Shown here: positions 42,417 to 53,686 of the stretch, in pieces
Numbering within the stretch: position 1 is the first letter of the stretch
Layout of the letters: each line of letters opens with the position of its first letter
Assembly: GCA_018613055.1 (NCBI GenBank)
Contig: JAGGQZ010000003.1
Location: forward strand, 310,001 to 374,000
DNA length: 64,000 nt
Direction of reading: 5' to 3'
From: Chryseobacterium sp. ISL-80
GTDB taxonomy: Bacteria; Bacillota; Bacilli; Bacillales; Cytobacillaceae
Made by a program: the position numbers and the translations under genes
The notes under the pieces: model-generated
What the model was told of the DNA's origin: nothing
Seen by the model: only the letters and a program-made list of their open reading frames with translations
Database searches by the model: none

Positions 42417-43352
42417 TTCAGACAAAGTTAAAGATATCACTCGTGGTTTTATCCGAACCTGGGACTACTTCGGACAAATTTACGGGATTACCTCTAGGTT
42501 TTGTCCGAACCTGGGGCTACTTCGGACAAAGTTACGGGATTTAATCTAGGTTTTGTCCGAACCTGGAGCTACTTCGGACATAGTTACGGGATTTCCTCTA
42601 GGTTTTGTCTGAACCTGGAGCTACTTCGGACAAAGTTACGGGATTTCCTCTAGCTTTTGTCCGAACCTGAAGCTACTTCGGACAAAGTTACGGGATTTCC
42701 TCTAGCTTTTGTCCGAACCCGGGGTTCCTTCGGACAAAGTTACGGAATTTCTTCTAGCTTTTGTCCGAACCCGGGGTTCCTTCGGACAAAGTTACGGGAT
42801 TTCCTCAAGGTTTTGTCTGAACCTGGAGCTACTTTGGACAAAGTTACGGGATTACCTCTAGGTTTTGTCCGAACCTGGGGCTATTTCGGAAAAAGTTACT
42901 GGATTACCTCTAAGTTTTGTCCGAACCTGGAGCTACTTCGGACAAAGTTACGGGTTTACTTCTAGGTTTTGTCCGAACCTGGAGCTACTTCGGACAAAGT
43001 TACGGAATTACCTCTAGGTTTTGTCCGAACCTGAAGCTACTTCGGACAAAGTTACGCGATTACCTCTACGGTTTGTCCGAACCTGGGGCTACTTCAGACA
43101 AAGTTCCGGCATTTCCTCTAGGTTTTGTCCGAACCTGAGGCTACTTCGGACAAAGTTACGGGATTACCTTTAGGTTTTGTCCGAACCTGGTACTACTTCA
43201 GACAAAGTTACGGAATTACCTCTAGGTTTTGTCCGAACTTGAGGCTACTTCGGACAAAGTTACGGGATTACCTTTAGGTTTTGTCTGAACCTGGTACTAC
43301 TTAAGACAAAATTACAGAATCGACACAAGGTTTTGTCTGAATCATTCAGACA
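42417..43352. repeat. Tandem array 2: eighteen 52-bp units
   Basis: Arm starts (TTCGGACA or variant) lie at 42417, 42469, 42521 and so on to 43301, i.e. 17 exact periods of 52 bp with no net indel. Each unit holds TTTGTCCGAA, an 11-nt loop (CCTGGAGCTAC type) and TTCGGACAAA: a 10-bp stem. The other part of the unit (GTTACGGGATTTCCTCTAGG type) is also conserved. Units differ by point changes. The last one ends in GTCTGAATCATTCAGAC, a tight hairpin. Located between the hemL terminator and spoVID. Confidence 0.96.
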
Positions 43353-43353
43353 A

Positions 43354-43389
43354 TTAAAAAAGACACTCCCAAAATATTGAGAGTGTCCA
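43354..43389 (-). terminator. Terminator of the hem operon
   Basis: GGACACTC-TCAATATTTTGG-GAGTGTC followed by TTTTTTAA on the reverse strand, after hemL. Confidence 0.92.
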
Positions 43390-43396
43390 ATTTCAT

Positions 43397-44689
43397 TTAC
43401 ATATTCTGCAGCTTGGCAAATGCTTTTTCGGCTGCTTCGATTGTTTTTTGCAGGTCTTCGTCTGTGTGTGCTGTTGACAGGAACAGGCCTTCAAATTGTG
43501 ATGGCGGCAAGAATACTCCTTCGTTTGCCATTTCACGGTAGTAGGCCGCGAAGAATTCAAGATTCGATGTCCTGGCCACTTCGTAGTTGATGACATTTTC
43601 GTTGGTGAAGAAGATGCCGATCATGGAGCCTGCGCGGTTGATGGTATGCGGGATTCCGTATTTTTCGGCCGCGGCTTTCAGTCCTGTTTCAAGAATGTCA
43701 GCTTTGCGCTCAAATTCTTTGTAGGATTCCGGAGTCAGCTGCTTCAACGTTTCGAGTCCGGCTGTCATGGCCAGTGGGTTCCCAGATAATGTACCCGCCT
43801 GGTAAATCGGTCCGCTCGGGGCGATTTGCTCCATGATTTCTCTCTTTCCGCCGTAAGCTCCTACAGGAAGTCCTCCGCCGATTACCTTTCCAAGGCATGT
43901 CAGGTCAGGGGTTACATTAAAGTATCCCTGAGCACAGTTATAGCCTACACGGAAGCCTGTCATGACCTCATCAAAGATCAATACTGTTCCGTACTGGCTT
44001 GTAATTTCACGCAAGCCTTCAAGGAAGCCTTCAACTGGCGGCACGACGCCCATATTGCCGGCTACCGGCTCTACGATCACGCCGGCAAGATCCTCACCAT
44101 ACTGTTCGAATGCGTAACGGACGCTTTCAAGATCGTTATAAGGCACCGTAATCGTGTTTTTAGCGACACCCTCAGGAACTCCAGGGCTGTCAGGCAAGCC
44201 AAGTGTAGCGACCCCTGAGCCAGCTTTGATAAGCAGCGAATCGCCATGGCCGTGGTAGCATCCTTCAAATTTAAGGATTTTATTCCGGCCAGTGTAGCCG
44301 CGCGCCAGGCGCAATGCACTCATCGTTGCTTCTGTTCCTGATGATACCATCCTGACCATTTCGATCGATGGCACGCGGTCAATGACAAGCTGTGCAAGCT
44401 CGTTCTCCACGACTGTTGGTGCACCGAAGCTTGTCCCAAGCTCTGCTACTTTCTTGATTCCCTCGACGACTCTGTCATTTGTGTGGCCAAGGATGAGTGG
44501 TCCCCATGATAATACATAGTCAATATATTCATTGCCATCAATATCATAGATTTTTGACCCCTTGCCTTTTTCCATGAAAATTGGATCCATATCAACGGAT
44601 TTGAACGCGCGGACAGGGCTGTTAACTCCGCCTGGCAAAAGATCTTTTGCTTCTTTGAAAGCTTCAATCGATTTATTATATGAGCGCAT
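43397..44689 (-). CDS. hemL: Glutamate-1-semialdehyde 2,1-aminomutase
   Basis: 430 residues. PLP enzyme making 5-aminolevulinate. [17 protein letters not shown] near the N-terminus, [37 protein letters not shown] and [17 protein letters not shown] with the PLP lysine. ATG at 44689 follows GAGGG; the longer frame lacks a good site. Last gene of hemAXCDBL. Confidence 0.97.
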   Translation of the reverse strand: MRSYNKSIEAFKEAKDLLPGGVNSPVRAFKSVDMDPIFMEKGKGSKIYDIDGNEYIDYVLSWGPLILGHTNDRVVEGIKKVAELGTSFGAPTVVENELAQLVIDRVPSIEMVRMVSSGTEATMSALRLARGYTGRNKILKFEGCYHGHGDSLLIKAGSGVATLGLPDSPGVPEGVAKNTITVPYNDLESVRYAFEQYGEDLAGVIVEPVAGNMGVVPPVEGFLEGLREITSQYGTVLIFDEVMTGFRVGYNCAQGYFNVTPDLTCLGKVIGGGLPVGAYGGKREIMEQIAPSGPIYQAGTLSGNPLAMTAGLETLKQLTPESYKEFERKADILETGLKAAAEKYGIPHTINRAGSMIGIFFTNENVINYEVARTSNLEFFAAYYREMANEGVFLPPSQFEGLFLSTAHTDEDLQKTIEAAEKAFAKLQNM

Positions 44690-44768
44690 AATATCCCTCA
44701 TTTCTTTTGATTGTCTGCCTCTTTTTTTACAGAATCAGCTAACTGAAGTCCTGCAGCAAGAAGCATGA

Positions 44769-45752
44769 TTACTGTTCCTTCAGCCAGCGCGCTGCATCCT
44801 TCGCATGGTAGGTGATGATCAGGTCTGAACCGGCACGCTTCATTCCTGTCAGCATTTCCATGACGATGCTCTTTTCGTCAACCCAGCCGTTTTGTGCAGC
44901 TGCTTTAACCATTGAATATTCCCCGCTGACATTATAGATGACAACTGGCAGGTTAAAGTTATTTTTCACATCGCGGACGATATCAAGGTAAGGCATCCCC
45001 GGCTTGACGATCAGGAAGTCAGCACCTTCCACTACATCGGATTCAGCTTCACGCATTGCTTCAATGCGATTTGCCGGATCCATCTGGTAGGATTTGCGGT
45101 CACCGAACTGCGGTGTGCTTTCTGCCGCTTCACGGAATGGACCGTAAAATGCAGAGGAGTATTTTACTGCATAGGACATGATCGGCACATCCTCGAATCC
45201 TGCTTCATCAAGAGCAAAGCGAATCGCAGCAACGAAACCGTCCATCATGTTTGATGGTGCGATGATATCTGCTCCGGCCTTCGCCTGGCTGACAGCTGTC
45301 TTGCCAAGCAGTTCCAATGATGGGTCATTCAAGACCTTGCCATCCTCGATGACGCCGCAATGGCCATGGCTTGTGTATTCACACAGGCATGTATCGGCAA
45401 TGACAATCATTTCTGGAAAATCCTTTTTGATGACTCGGATTGCTTCCTGCAGAATACCGTGGTCATGATACGCCTGACAGCCTACTTCATCTTTTTCGTC
45501 AGGAACGCCGAAAAGCAGCACTGACTTGATACCCAAAGAATCCACTTCAGTCATTTCCTCTTTTAAATTATCAAGAGATAATTGATAGACTCCCGGCATT
45601 GAAGAAACTTCTTTTTTCACATTCTCTCCTTCAACGACGAAAAGCGGGTAGATCAAGTCTTCAGTTCGAAGATAGTTTTCACGTACAAGTGCGCGCATAT
45701 TCGCTGACTGGCGAAGACGGCGATGGCGGCTGAATTCAAGGTGTTTCATCAT
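44769..45752 (-). CDS. hemB: Porphobilinogen synthase (delta-aminolevulinate dehydratase)
   Basis: 327 residues. Joins two 5-aminolevulinates. Zinc cysteines in [14 protein letters not shown], active-site lysines in [17 protein letters not shown] and [14 protein letters not shown]. The hemD stop codon is directly followed by the hemB start (TAA ATG ATG), with GGAGG inside hemD. Confidence 0.97.
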   Translation of the reverse strand: MMKHLEFSRHRRLRQSANMRALVRENYLRTEDLIYPLFVVEGENVKKEVSSMPGVYQLSLDNLKEEMTEVDSLGIKSVLLFGVPDEKDEVGCQAYHDHGILQEAIRVIKKDFPEMIVIADTCLCEYTSHGHCGVIEDGKVLNDPSLELLGKTAVSQAKAGADIIAPSNMMDGFVAAIRFALDEAGFEDVPIMSYAVKYSSAFYGPFREAAESTPQFGDRKSYQMDPANRIEAMREAESDVVEGADFLIVKPGMPYLDIVRDVKNNFNLPVVIYNVSGEYSMVKAAAQNGWVDEKSIVMEMLTGMKRAGSDLIITYHAKDAARWLKEQ

Positions 45753-46529
45753 TTACCCTCCAATTTGTATATACTTGGCAATGCTTTTCAGCATCTCTTC
45801 AACAGTGTATTTCTCTGGCATAGCATGGACCTTTAACCCCCATTGCTCGGCCTTCCTTTTGGACACTGGGCCGATGCAGGCAATGAGGCAACGCGCCAGC
45901 TTGCCTCTTAAATTATGTTCTTCAACGATTCCCATAAAATGATCAATCGTAGAAGGGCTTGTAAATGTAAGTATATCAAGTCTTTCATCAGTTAGCATCT
46001 GAACGAGCTTGTCACGGCTGTCTCCTGGAAGATAGGTTTCATAGATAATGAGTTCTTCGACGACGGCTCCCTTTTCTTTCAAGGACGAAGAGATATAGTC
46101 CCTGGCCAGGTTTCCTTTTGGGATGAGGATTTTGTCGCCAGCCTTCACATATGGCAAAAATTCTTCCACGAATCCTTCTGCCACATACTCTTCAGGCATA
46201 AAATCCACCTGTTCTCCCCTATCCTCGAGGGAAGCTCTCGTTTTGTCTCCAATGACCGCTATTTTAGGAAGCGACGGCCTATTTTTTTCAAAAAAAGAAA
46301 AAAAGGTTTCCACCGTTACATTGCTGGTGAAAATGATCCAATCATAAATATGTAATTCTGCAAGTGCATGAAGCAATTTTTCCGAAGCTGCAACCGGTTG
46401 AAAGGCAATAAGAGGGATTTCCACCGGAATCCCTCCATTTCTAGCAACCAATTCGGAGAAAGGCTTTGAATGGGCCTTTCCCCTTGGAATCAATACTGTT
46501 CTATTTTGCAGCGAAAAAGGGGCTATCAT
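45753..46529 (-). CDS. hemD: Uroporphyrinogen-III synthase
   Basis: 258 residues. Closes and inverts ring D of hydroxymethylbilane. The family is weakly conserved; [29 protein letters not shown]-type and [31 protein letters not shown] (in part) support it together with its place after hemC. ATG overlaps the hemC stop (ATGA). Confidence 0.93.
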   Translation of the reverse strand: MIAPFSLQNRTVLIPRGKAHSKPFSELVARNGGIPVEIPLIAFQPVAASEKLLHALAELHIYDWIIFTSNVTVETFFSFFEKNRPSLPKIAVIGDKTRASLEDRGEQVDFMPEEYVAEGFVEEFLPYVKAGDKILIPKGNLARDYISSSLKEKGAVVEELIIYETYLPGDSRDKLVQMLTDERLDILTFTSPSTIDHFMGIVEEHNLRGKLARCLIACIGPVSKRKAEQWGLKVHAMPEKYTVEEMLKSIAKYIQIGG

Positions 46530-47461
46530 TCACTATCAAGCTCCTGCTTTACCTTGTCGATCAACTCTTTCGCACCCTGGCTGATCAATTTGTCTGCAGC
46601 AAGCTCTCCAAGCTCCTCTGGATTAGTTCCAGTAACCTGCTCCTTGATGATCGTCTTTCCATCCGGAGATCCAACAAGGGCTGTCAGGACGATTTCCTCC
46701 TGGTCGTTCAGGTGAGCATATCCGGCAATCGGAACCTGGCAGCCGCCCTCCATTTTGTGAAGGAATGACCTTTCTGCTCTTACTGTCGCACTTGTTTCTG
46801 CTGAAGTGAATTTTTCAAGAAGCTCAAGAAGTTCTGTATCATCGCCGCGGCACTCAATCGAAAGCGCTCCCTGGCCAACTGCCGGCACACAGATGTCCGG
46901 ATCGATGAATTCAGTGACGACATCACTTGCCCATCCCATCCGTTTCAAACCGGCCGCAGCAAGGATGATCCCATCATAGTCATCTGTTTCCAGCTTTGAA
47001 ATCCTTGTATCGATATTTCCGCGAATCCATTTCATTTCAAGATCAGGACGCTGAGCCAAAAGCTGGGCACTTCTGCGAAGGCTGCTTGTTCCGATAACAG
47101 AACCTGGTTGTAATTCTTTGAAAGGAACATGGCCGTTTGAAATCAAGACATCGCGGTGATCTTCCCTCTCAGGGATAGACCCAATGACAAGTCCTTCCGG
47201 CAATACTGCCGGCATATCCTTCATGCTATGTACAGCCATATCAATCTCTTTATCAAGCATTGCCTGCTCAATCTCTTTTACGAAAAGCCCTTTTCCTCCG
47301 ACTTTAGAAAGTGTGACATCGAGGATTTTATCCCCCTTGGTCACAATTTCCTTCACTTCAAATTCAAAAGGAGCACCTAAATTTTTAAGCTGTTGTATTA
47401 CCCAGTTTGTTTGTGTCAATGCGAGCTTACTCCGTCTGGAGCCAACGATAATTTTTCTCAT
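46526..47461 (-). CDS. hemC: Porphobilinogen deaminase (hydroxymethylbilane synthase)
   Basis: 311 residues. Polymerises four porphobilinogens. [61 protein letters not shown], and [11 protein letters not shown] with the cysteine that carries the dipyrromethane cofactor. 13 nt after hemX. Confidence 0.97.
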   Translation of the reverse strand: MRKIIVGSRRSKLALTQTNWVIQQLKNLGAPFEFEVKEIVTKGDKILDVTLSKVGGKGLFVKEIEQAMLDKEIDMAVHSMKDMPAVLPEGLVIGSIPEREDHRDVLISNGHVPFKELQPGSVIGTSSLRRSAQLLAQRPDLEMKWIRGNIDTRISKLETDDYDGIILAAAGLKRMGWASDVVTEFIDPDICVPAVGQGALSIECRGDDTELLELLEKFTSAETSATVRAERSFLHKMEGGCQVPIAGYAHLNDQEEIVLTALVGSPDGKTIIKEQVTGTNPEELGELAADKLISQGAKELIDKVKQELDSE

Positions 47462-47474
47462 GACAGCCTCCTAT

Positions 47475-48308
47475 TTATTGATACCAAAAATGGAAAGAAG
47501 ATAATTTTCCAGAAAGAAAGAAGTTAATTAATACGATCAGGAACGATGCAATATTCAATAGGGCAAGCGATTTCCCATACATCTCTTTGCCGACCCTCAA
47601 GTAAAGGTAAATGCTATAGACTGCAAGGACGATGAACGAGCCTAATAGCTTGGCATCATACCAGGCAAGATCGGGAACCTTGATCCATGCCCATTGCAGC
47701 CCAAGGATGAGGCTTAGGATCAGCATCGGCACCCCAATGACGTTCAATATGTAAGACCAATAGTCGAGCCGCGTTAAATCGGATATCCTCCATAACAGCT
47801 TACCCCACTTTTTCCTCTTTAAAAGGTCATATTGGATAAGATATAACAGCGAAAAGACGAATGAGATAGAAAAAGCCCCATAAGACAGGATCGCCATTGT
47901 GATATGGATGAGCAGAAGCTCTGATACCAGCTGCTCGGACATGACATTGGAGTCGTATTGCACCGGGGCGAAGGTATGGATTGCCATGATGATGAAACCC
48001 AGGATATTCGTGAAAAAAACAATGAAATCCACTTTCAGCAGTTTATTGATTGCCAGCGACAGCGTAACCAGCACCCATGCATAAAAGTAGAGCCCCTCAA
48101 AAAGAGTCAGGACCGGGAACCGGCCTGTCTCGACCATGTAATATACCAGGAAAACCGTCTGGAATCCCCATACAAATGCAAGTAACCAGAAGGCAACTTT
48201 ATTCGCCCTCCGGTTACGGTTAAGAAAATCGATGAAATATAAGAGCACGCTGGCCGCATAAATCACAATGGTTATTTCATGGAGACGCGTAATATAAAGA
48301 TCACCCAT
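47475..48308 (-). CDS. hemX: Membrane protein HemX (CcsA/HemX family)
   Basis: 277 residues with eight predicted spans. In B. subtilis HemX lowers the amount of glutamyl-tRNA reductase. It has the cytochrome-assembly-like fold with HTFAPVQYDSNVMSEQLVSE and GLQWAWIKVPDLAWYDAKLLGSF (in part). ATG at 48308 has GGGGTG 6 nt upstream; GTG codons before it are part of the site. Between hemA and hemC. Confidence 0.93.
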   Translation of the reverse strand: MGDLYITRLHEITIVIYAASVLLYFIDFLNRNRRANKVAFWLLAFVWGFQTVFLVYYMVETGRFPVLTLFEGLYFYAWVLVTLSLAINKLLKVDFIVFFTNILGFIIMAIHTFAPVQYDSNVMSEQLVSELLLIHITMAILSYGAFSISFVFSLLYLIQYDLLKRKKWGKLLWRISDLTRLDYWSYILNVIGVPMLILSLILGLQWAWIKVPDLAWYDAKLLGSFIVLAVYSIYLYLRVGKEMYGKSLALLNIASFLIVLINFFLSGKLSSFHFWYQ

Positions 48309-48320
48309 GGGCACCACCCC

Positions 48321-49667
48321 TTATGGCTGAAATGAAGCCTGAGGCGAAGGAACATTTACCTGCTTTGTCTCAGCCGTTTTCATTCCTTCTTGTTCTGCGA
48401 CGAGCTGTTCAATATTAAAAATCTTGACGAAAAGTTCAAGAGCATCTTCTGCATCAGGACCAGCCGCAAGCTCCTTGGCCTGCAGGATTGGGTCTTTCAG
48501 AAGCTGGTTGATGATACTCTTTGTATGCTTGTTCAGCACCTTTTTATCCCGATCAGACAGATGCGGCAGTTTCCGTTCAATGCTATTCATTGTCTCTTCC
48601 TGGATCGAAAGGGCTTTGACTCTCAACGCAGAAATGACCGGTACAACACCTAGAGTGTTAAGCCATTGCTTGAATTGAACAATCTCGCCTTCGATCATGA
48701 TCAGGATCTTCTCAGCAGCTTTCTGGCGTTCCTGCAGATTCGCTTCGACAATCCCTTCCAGGTCATCTATATCATATAGGAAGACATTTTCCAATGTTGC
48801 GATTTCCGGATCCAGGTCACGCGGAACAGCGATATCCACCATAAATAATGGCTTTCCTTTTCGCTTTTGCTCGACATTCGCCATCATATCCTTTGTGACA
48901 ACAAAATCCTTGGCCCCTGTCGAACTGATCAGGATATCTGCATCAGCCAGTGCAGTCTGGAGTTCATCCAGGCTCTTGGCAACTCCAGAAAAACGATTGG
49001 CCAAGTCTTCCGCCTTCTGGTAAGTACGGTTGATGACCGTCACTTTCCTCGCACCATTAGCATGAAGGTTTTGGATGGCAAGCTCACCCATTTTGCCTGC
49101 CCCAAGAATCAGCACATGCTTTTGTTCTAACGTGCCGAAAATCTTCTTGGCTAATTCAACAGCCGCATAGCTGACTGACACAGCGTTCGCGCCGATATCC
49201 GTTTCGGAATGGCCACGTTTTGACAGCGTGACTGCCTGCTTGAATAACTGATTGAAAACAGTTCCAGTCGTGTTGCCTTCAAGGCCCAGCATGAAGCTTG
49301 AACGTACCTGTCCAAGGATCTGGGTCTCACCAAGTACCATTGAATTCAAGCCGCATGACACCTTGAATAAATGTTCTATCGCTCCATCCTGTTCGTAGAT
49401 GAACAGGAATGGCGTGAATTCTGCCTGAGGGATCCCGAACCATTCAGATAAAAACTCTTTGATATAATATCTGCCAGTGTGAAGCTGATCCACGACAGCG
49501 TATATTTCTGTACGGTTGCATGTTGATACGATGACATTCTCAAGGATGCTTTTCTTTTGCTGGAGAGCGCTCATAGCTTCTCCAAGATTCGCTTCATTAA
49601 ATGTCAACCTTTCGCGGATTTCGACAGGGGCAGTTTTATAGTTAAGACCGACAACGATAATATGCAT
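48321..49667 (-). CDS. hemA: Glutamyl-tRNA reductase
   Basis: 448 residues. First and regulated step of C5 heme synthesis. [17 protein letters not shown], catalytic Cys in [16 protein letters not shown] site [16 protein letters not shown], and a C-terminal dimerisation helix region ([20 protein letters not shown]). ATG at 49667 chosen from the conserved N-terminus, with GGGGGTG about 11 nt upstream. Heads hemAXCDBL; feedback acts on protein level through HemX and heme in B. subtilis. Confidence 0.97.
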   Translation of the reverse strand: MHIIVVGLNYKTAPVEIRERLTFNEANLGEAMSALQQKKSILENVIVSTCNRTEIYAVVDQLHTGRYYIKEFLSEWFGIPQAEFTPFLFIYEQDGAIEHLFKVSCGLNSMVLGETQILGQVRSSFMLGLEGNTTGTVFNQLFKQAVTLSKRGHSETDIGANAVSVSYAAVELAKKIFGTLEQKHVLILGAGKMGELAIQNLHANGARKVTVINRTYQKAEDLANRFSGVAKSLDELQTALADADILISSTGAKDFVVTKDMMANVEQKRKGKPLFMVDIAVPRDLDPEIATLENVFLYDIDDLEGIVEANLQERQKAAEKILIMIEGEIVQFKQWLNTLGVVPVISALRVKALSIQEETMNSIERKLPHLSDRDKKVLNKHTKSIINQLLKDPILQAKELAAGPDAEDALELFVKIFNIEQLVAEQEGMKTAETKQVNVPSPQASFQP

Positions 49668-49713
49668 TATGAATTGACACCCCCACATAGAAATTGCATA
49701 ATTGGCTAAGGCA

Positions 49714-49742
49714 ATTATACATGAGTTTTTCCACTTTTAACG
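49714..49742 (-). promoter_or_regulatory. Possible promoter of hemAXCDBL
   Basis: A clear -10 TATAAT (49714-49719 reversed) preceded by TG; the -35 is poor (GTTAAA). B. subtilis hemA is under PerR, but I see no convincing PerR box, only AT-rich sequence further upstream. Confidence 0.4.
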
Positions 49743-49806
49743 TTGTAAATGTGAACAACTCTTGAAATTACATTTATATAATAGCATTGATTAAATTGAA
49801 CTACTT

Positions 49807-49836
49807 TGCCTGTATGCTTGTTATACTTTTATACTA
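49807..49836 (+). promoter_or_regulatory. Possible promoter of the ysxD-like gene
   Basis: TTGCCT (49807-49812), 18 nt, TATACT (49831-49836), divergent from hemA. Confidence 0.45.
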
Positions 49837-49924
49837 TCTATAAAGCAACTAAACATACTCCCTAATGTACCTTATCAAAGTTTGTCCTTTAATTCAAGTG
49901 AGCCTTATTGGAAGTGGTGGAAGA

Positions 49925-50410
49925 ATGAAAAATCAGAAAATCATACCCGGAATAATCCTGATTGGTTTTGGGATTTATTTTTATCTCCAGCAGGAAAACA
50001 TTACGCTGTTCAATGAGTTTTATACGTGGCCGACACTGTTGATCATCGTCGGAGCCGCCTTTTTGGTCCAGGGATATTGGGGAAGGGATTATGAATCCAT
50101 ATTCCCGGGTGTGATCCTGGTTGGCTTTGGTATTCATTTTCATGTAGTTAATAAGTTCGAGCTTTGGCCCGATCATCTGGGAGCCTTTATCTTAATCATT
50201 GCCCTTGGTTTCTTGCTGCGTTATCAGAAAACCGGCAATGGCTTGTTCCATGGAGTCCTCTTTCTCATTTTAGCAGGTTTGCTGCTGTTTTATGACAGAG
50301 TCACTGCATGGCTCGGATTATTGGAAAATGGGGTTGCGACGGTATGGAGGTTCTGGCCTGCGGCATTAATACTGATTGGACTGTACTTGTTATTCATTAA
50401 GAAAAAATAA
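49925..50410 (+). CDS. LiaI/LiaF-like membrane protein at the ysxD position
   Basis: 161 residues, five or six short hydrophobic segments with the recurring pattern GIILIGFGIYFYLQ, WPTLLIIVGAAFLVQG, GVILVGFGIHFH, WPAALILIGLYLLF. This resembles the membrane part of LiaI/LiaF-type proteins (DUF5668-like). B. subtilis has the uncharacterised ysxD between hemA and ysxC, which this may equal by position. ATG at 49925 follows GGTGGAAG; the longer frame has no site. Transcribed against its neighbours. Confidence 0.75.
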   Translation: MKNQKIIPGIILIGFGIYFYLQQENITLFNEFYTWPTLLIIVGAAFLVQGYWGRDYESIFPGVILVGFGIHFHVVNKFELWPDHLGAFILIIALGFLLRYQKTGNGLFHGVLFLILAGLLLFYDRVTAWLGLLENGVATVWRFWPAALILIGLYLLFIKKK

Positions 50411-50456
50411 GAAGAACCCGCACAGATGTTGATCATTGTGCGGGTTCTTCTTATTC
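50409..50456. terminator. Two-way terminator between ysxD-like gene and ysxC
   Basis: AGAAGAACCCGCACA and TGTGCGGGTTCTTCTT flank an 11-nt loop; T-rich on both sides, so it serves both converging genes. Confidence 0.9.
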
Positions 50457-50465
50457 ATATTCACT

Positions 50466-51050
50466 TTATCTCATAAAGCTTCCCATGACTGACCACGCTT
50501 TGTCTTTCCCTTCACCTGTTTCTGAAGAGAAGAGGATGATTGTATCCTCAGGGTCTAAATCAAGGGTTTCTTTAGTGATCTTCAAGTGCTTTTGCCACTT
50601 GGATTTTGGAATTTTGTCCGCTTTTGTAGCAATGATAATAACCGGGATTCCATAATGCTTTAGAAAATCATACATCATGACATCGTCCTTTGAAGGCGGA
50701 TGCCTAAGGTCTACGATTAGCAGCACAGCCTTAAGCTGCTCGCGCGATGTGATGTAGGTTTCAATCATCTTCCCCCATGCTTCGCGTTCAGATTTCGATA
50801 CTTTAGCATATCCGTATCCTGGAACATCAACAAAATGCAGCATTTCATTGATCAAGTAAAAATTCAAGGTCTGTGTCTTGCCCGGCTTCGAGGAAGTCCT
50901 GGCAAGTGCCTTCCTGTTAAGCATTTTATTGATAAAAGAAGATTTACCAACATTCGACCGTCCTGCAAGGGCGAACTCCGGAAGATTGCTTTCCGGATAC
51001 TGGTTCGGCCTTACAGCACTGATCACGATTTCTGCGCTATTTACCTTCAT
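50466..51050 (-). CDS. ysxC: Ribosome assembly GTPase YsxC (EngB)
   Basis: 194 residues. G1 [16 protein letters not shown]3 [11 protein letters not shown]4 [13 protein letters not shown]5 FSSETGEG. Essential for 50S subunit assembly. Overlaps the lonA stop by 4 nt, as in B. subtilis. Confidence 0.97.
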   Translation of the reverse strand: MKVNSAEIVISAVRPNQYPESNLPEFALAGRSNVGKSSFINKMLNRKALARTSSKPGKTQTLNFYLINEMLHFVDVPGYGYAKVSKSEREAWGKMIETYITSREQLKAVLLIVDLRHPPSKDDVMMYDFLKHYGIPVIIIATKADKIPKSKWQKHLKITKETLDLDPEDTIILFSSETGEGKDKAWSVMGSFMR

Positions 51051-53374
51051 TGAGAATCACCGCTGGCAAGAGCGTGCTTCAATACTTCATCTACATGTGA
51101 AACTAACACAAATTCAAGCTCCTTACGTACACTTTCAGGAATATCGTCAATATCTTTTTCATTATCTTTTGGACAAATAACCTTTGTCAGACCTGCCCTG
51201 TGTGCGCTCAAAGATTTTTCTTTGAGGCCGCCGATCGGCAGAACCCGTCCTCTTAAAGTTATTTCTCCTGTCATTCCTACTTCCCTGCGGATTGGCTTTC
51301 CTGATAAAGCCGAAACGAGTGCAGTAGCAATCGTAATCCCCGCTGAAGGTCCATCTTTTGGGACAGCTCCTTCTGGGACGTGGATGTGAATATCATTTTT
51401 CTCATGGAAATCCGGGTCGATGTCCAGATCCTTCGCTTTTGAACGGACATAGCTGAATGCTGCCTGCGCCGATTCCTTCATGACGTCGCCAAGCTTTCCA
51501 GTCAGGACCAGTTTCCCTTTTCCTGGAGATAAAGAAACTTCGATCTGCAGCGTATCTCCGCCGACCGTAGTATAAGCAAGTCCGGTGGCAACGCCAACCT
51601 GGTCTTCCAATTCTGCCTGTCCATACCTGAACTTGGTTTTTCCAAGGAATTCCTCTACATTCTTCTCGCTCACAATCACGCGCTTTTTCGTACCGGAAAC
51701 TACGATTTTCGCCGTTTTCCTGCAGATTGAGGCAAGCTGTCTTTCAAGAGAGCGGACACCGGATTCACGGGTATAATAACGGATCACCTTTGTGATCGCT
51801 TCATCCTTCATTTGAAGCTGGGATTTTGATAATCCATGGTCTTTGATCTGTCTAGGAAGCAAATGGTCTTTGGCAATATGCAGCTTTTCCAGCTCGGTAT
51901 AGCCAGCAATATTGATGATCTCCATCCTGTCGAGCAATGGCCCTGGAACGGTGGAGAGATTATTGGCTGTAGCGATGAACATGACTTTCGATAGATCATA
52001 CGTCTCTTCAATATAATGGTCGCTGAAGTTATGGTTCTGCTCCGGATCCAGTACCTCGAGCATCGCAGAAGATGGATCGCCGCGGAAATCACTGGACATT
52101 TTATCGACTTCATCCAGAAGGAAAACAGGGTTGATGGTACCCGCTTTTTTCATGCCCTGGATGATCCGTCCAGGCATCGCACCTACATAGGTCCTTCTAT
52201 GGCCGCGAATTTCTGACTCATCACGCACTCCGCCCAGGGAAATGCGGACAAAATTCCGGTTCAGGGACTTGGCAATCGATTTGGCCAAACTTGTTTTCCC
52301 TACCCCTGGAGGTCCAGCCAGGCAAAGGATCGGCCCTTTCAAAGAATTCGTCAGTTTCTGGACAGCCAAATATTCTAGGACTCTTTCCTTTACTTTTTCA
52401 AGTCCGTAATGGTCCTTATCTAGGATTTTCTCTGCCTTGCTGATATCAAGGTCATCCTCAGTGGATTTAGACCATGGCAAAGCAACCAGCCATTCAATGT
52501 AATTGCGGATTACGGCACTTTCAGCAGAGGTTGTCGGAACTTTTTCGTAACGGTCAAGTTCCTTCAACGCTGTTTCCTTCACATGATCAGGCATTCCGGC
52601 AAGCTCGATTTTTTCGGTAAGCTCGGATATTTCACCCGTCTTGCCTTCCTTATCGCCAAGCTCTTTCTGGATGGCCTTCATTTGCTCACGAAGGTAATAT
52701 TCCTTCTGGGTCCGCTCCATTGAACGCTTTACGCGCTGGCCGATTTTCTTCTCAAGGCCAAGCACCTCTTTTTCATTGTGGATGATTTCGATGACACGGT
52801 TCATCCGTTCCTTTACGTCAATCGTCTCAAGGATTTCCTGCTTTTCCTTCAGCTTTAGCGGCAGGTGTGAGGCAATGATATCCGCCATCCTACCAGGTTC
52901 CTCTATATCTGAAACGGATGCATACGTTTCCGCAGAAATCTTCTTGGACATTTTTATGTATTGTTCGAAATACTCAAGCATCGTCCTCATTAATGCTTCA
53001 TCTTCGACATCCTTCGTGTCATCGTCTTCAAACGTTCTGACTTTACAGGAAAAGTGATCATTTTCGTCGAAAAGCTCAATGATTTCTGCTCTGGATAAAC
53101 CCTCCACCAATACGCGGATCGTTCCGTTAGGCAGCTTCAGCATCTGCTTGACGCGGGTAAGCGTGCCCATCTGGTAAAGGTCTTCCTCGCCCGGCTCATC
53201 TATGGATATATCTTTTTGGGTAGTAAGATAGATCAAATGGTCATCCACCATCGCCTTCTCCAGTGCCTGTACCGATTTTTCCCGGCCTACATCCAAATGC
53301 AGGACCATCGTCGGATACACAAGCAAACCGCGCAGCGGCAGGAGAGGGACAGTGTATTCGTTCTTGTTCACCAT
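51047..53374 (-). CDS. lonA: ATP-dependent protease LonA
   Basis: 775 residues. N-terminal substrate domain ([21 protein letters not shown]), AAA+ module with [13 protein letters not shown] and [10 protein letters not shown]-terminal protease with the catalytic Ser in [15 protein letters not shown] and Lys in [14 protein letters not shown]. Cytoplasmic quality control. GGAGGTG precedes the ATG. Downstream of lonB but with its own gap of about 310 nt. Confidence 0.98.
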   Translation of the reverse strand: MVNKNEYTVPLLPLRGLLVYPTMVLHLDVGREKSVQALEKAMVDDHLIYLTTQKDISIDEPGEEDLYQMGTLTRVKQMLKLPNGTIRVLVEGLSRAEIIELFDENDHFSCKVRTFEDDDTKDVEDEALMRTMLEYFEQYIKMSKKISAETYASVSDIEEPGRMADIIASHLPLKLKEKQEILETIDVKERMNRVIEIIHNEKEVLGLEKKIGQRVKRSMERTQKEYYLREQMKAIQKELGDKEGKTGEISELTEKIELAGMPDHVKETALKELDRYEKVPTTSAESAVIRNYIEWLVALPWSKSTEDDLDISKAEKILDKDHYGLEKVKERVLEYLAVQKLTNSLKGPILCLAGPPGVGKTSLAKSIAKSLNRNFVRISLGGVRDESEIRGHRRTYVGAMPGRIIQGMKKAGTINPVFLLDEVDKMSSDFRGDPSSAMLEVLDPEQNHNFSDHYIEETYDLSKVMFIATANNLSTVPGPLLDRMEIINIAGYTELEKLHIAKDHLLPRQIKDHGLSKSQLQMKDEAITKVIRYYTRESGVRSLERQLASICRKTAKIVVSGTKKRVIVSEKNVEEFLGKTKFRYGQAELEDQVGVATGLAYTTVGGDTLQIEVSLSPGKGKLVLTGKLGDVMKESAQAAFSYVRSKAKDLDIDPDFHEKNDIHIHVPEGAVPKDGPSAGITIATALVSALSGKPIRREVGMTGEITLRGRVLPIGGLKEKSLSAHRAGLTKVICPKDNEKDIDDIPESVRKELEFVLVSHVDEVLKHALASGDSQ

Positions 53375-53645
53375 GACATTGCACCTCCAACATGCATTGT
53401 ATCAAACCATAATACTTTGTTGTTCAATTCTATCGTATTTGTTTTCAAGTGTCTAATATCTAGAGCGGATTGCCCTGTTTTCATTCTTATGATTAGTATC
53501 CTGATATTTCTGTTAAAATATGTCCGAATCATGATGGACTTGAGGTTCAATTTGAAGTTTCTTTTGTTTAAATACTGCTACCATCCCTTTTCCTTTTTCA
53601 GGCAAAAATAAACACGTTTCACTGCGAGTCAGATAAATAGCTCCA
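53375..53645. other. lonA upstream region
   Basis: About 270 nt between the lonB terminator and lonA without a gene. TACAAT near the lonA start (in TTTGATACAATGC on the reverse strand) may be a -10; no convincing -35 or CtsR/CIRCE operator was seen. Confidence 0.4.
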
Positions 53646-53678
53646 TAAAAAAAGAACGCAGACACGCGTTCTTTTTCA
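53646..53678. terminator. Terminator after lonB
   Basis: AAAGAACGC-GTGTCT-GCGTTCTTT followed by TTTT on the reverse strand; A/T runs on both sides allow two-way use. Confidence 0.9.
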
Positions 53679-53686
53679 TTATCCAT

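Noticed and set aside
42657-43138. Open frames reading SEPGATSDKVTG-type repeats
   Set aside because: They arise from array 2: 52 is not a multiple of 3, so open frames appear by chance of composition. No ribosome site or conserved start.
42417-43352. CRISPR array
   Set aside because: There is no alternation of constant repeats and unique spacers: the whole 52-bp unit repeats, including both parts. No cas genes nearby.
49740-49800. PerR box upstream of hemA
   Set aside because: AT-rich sequence resembles TTATAAT-N-ATTATAA only loosely; too weak to report as a site.
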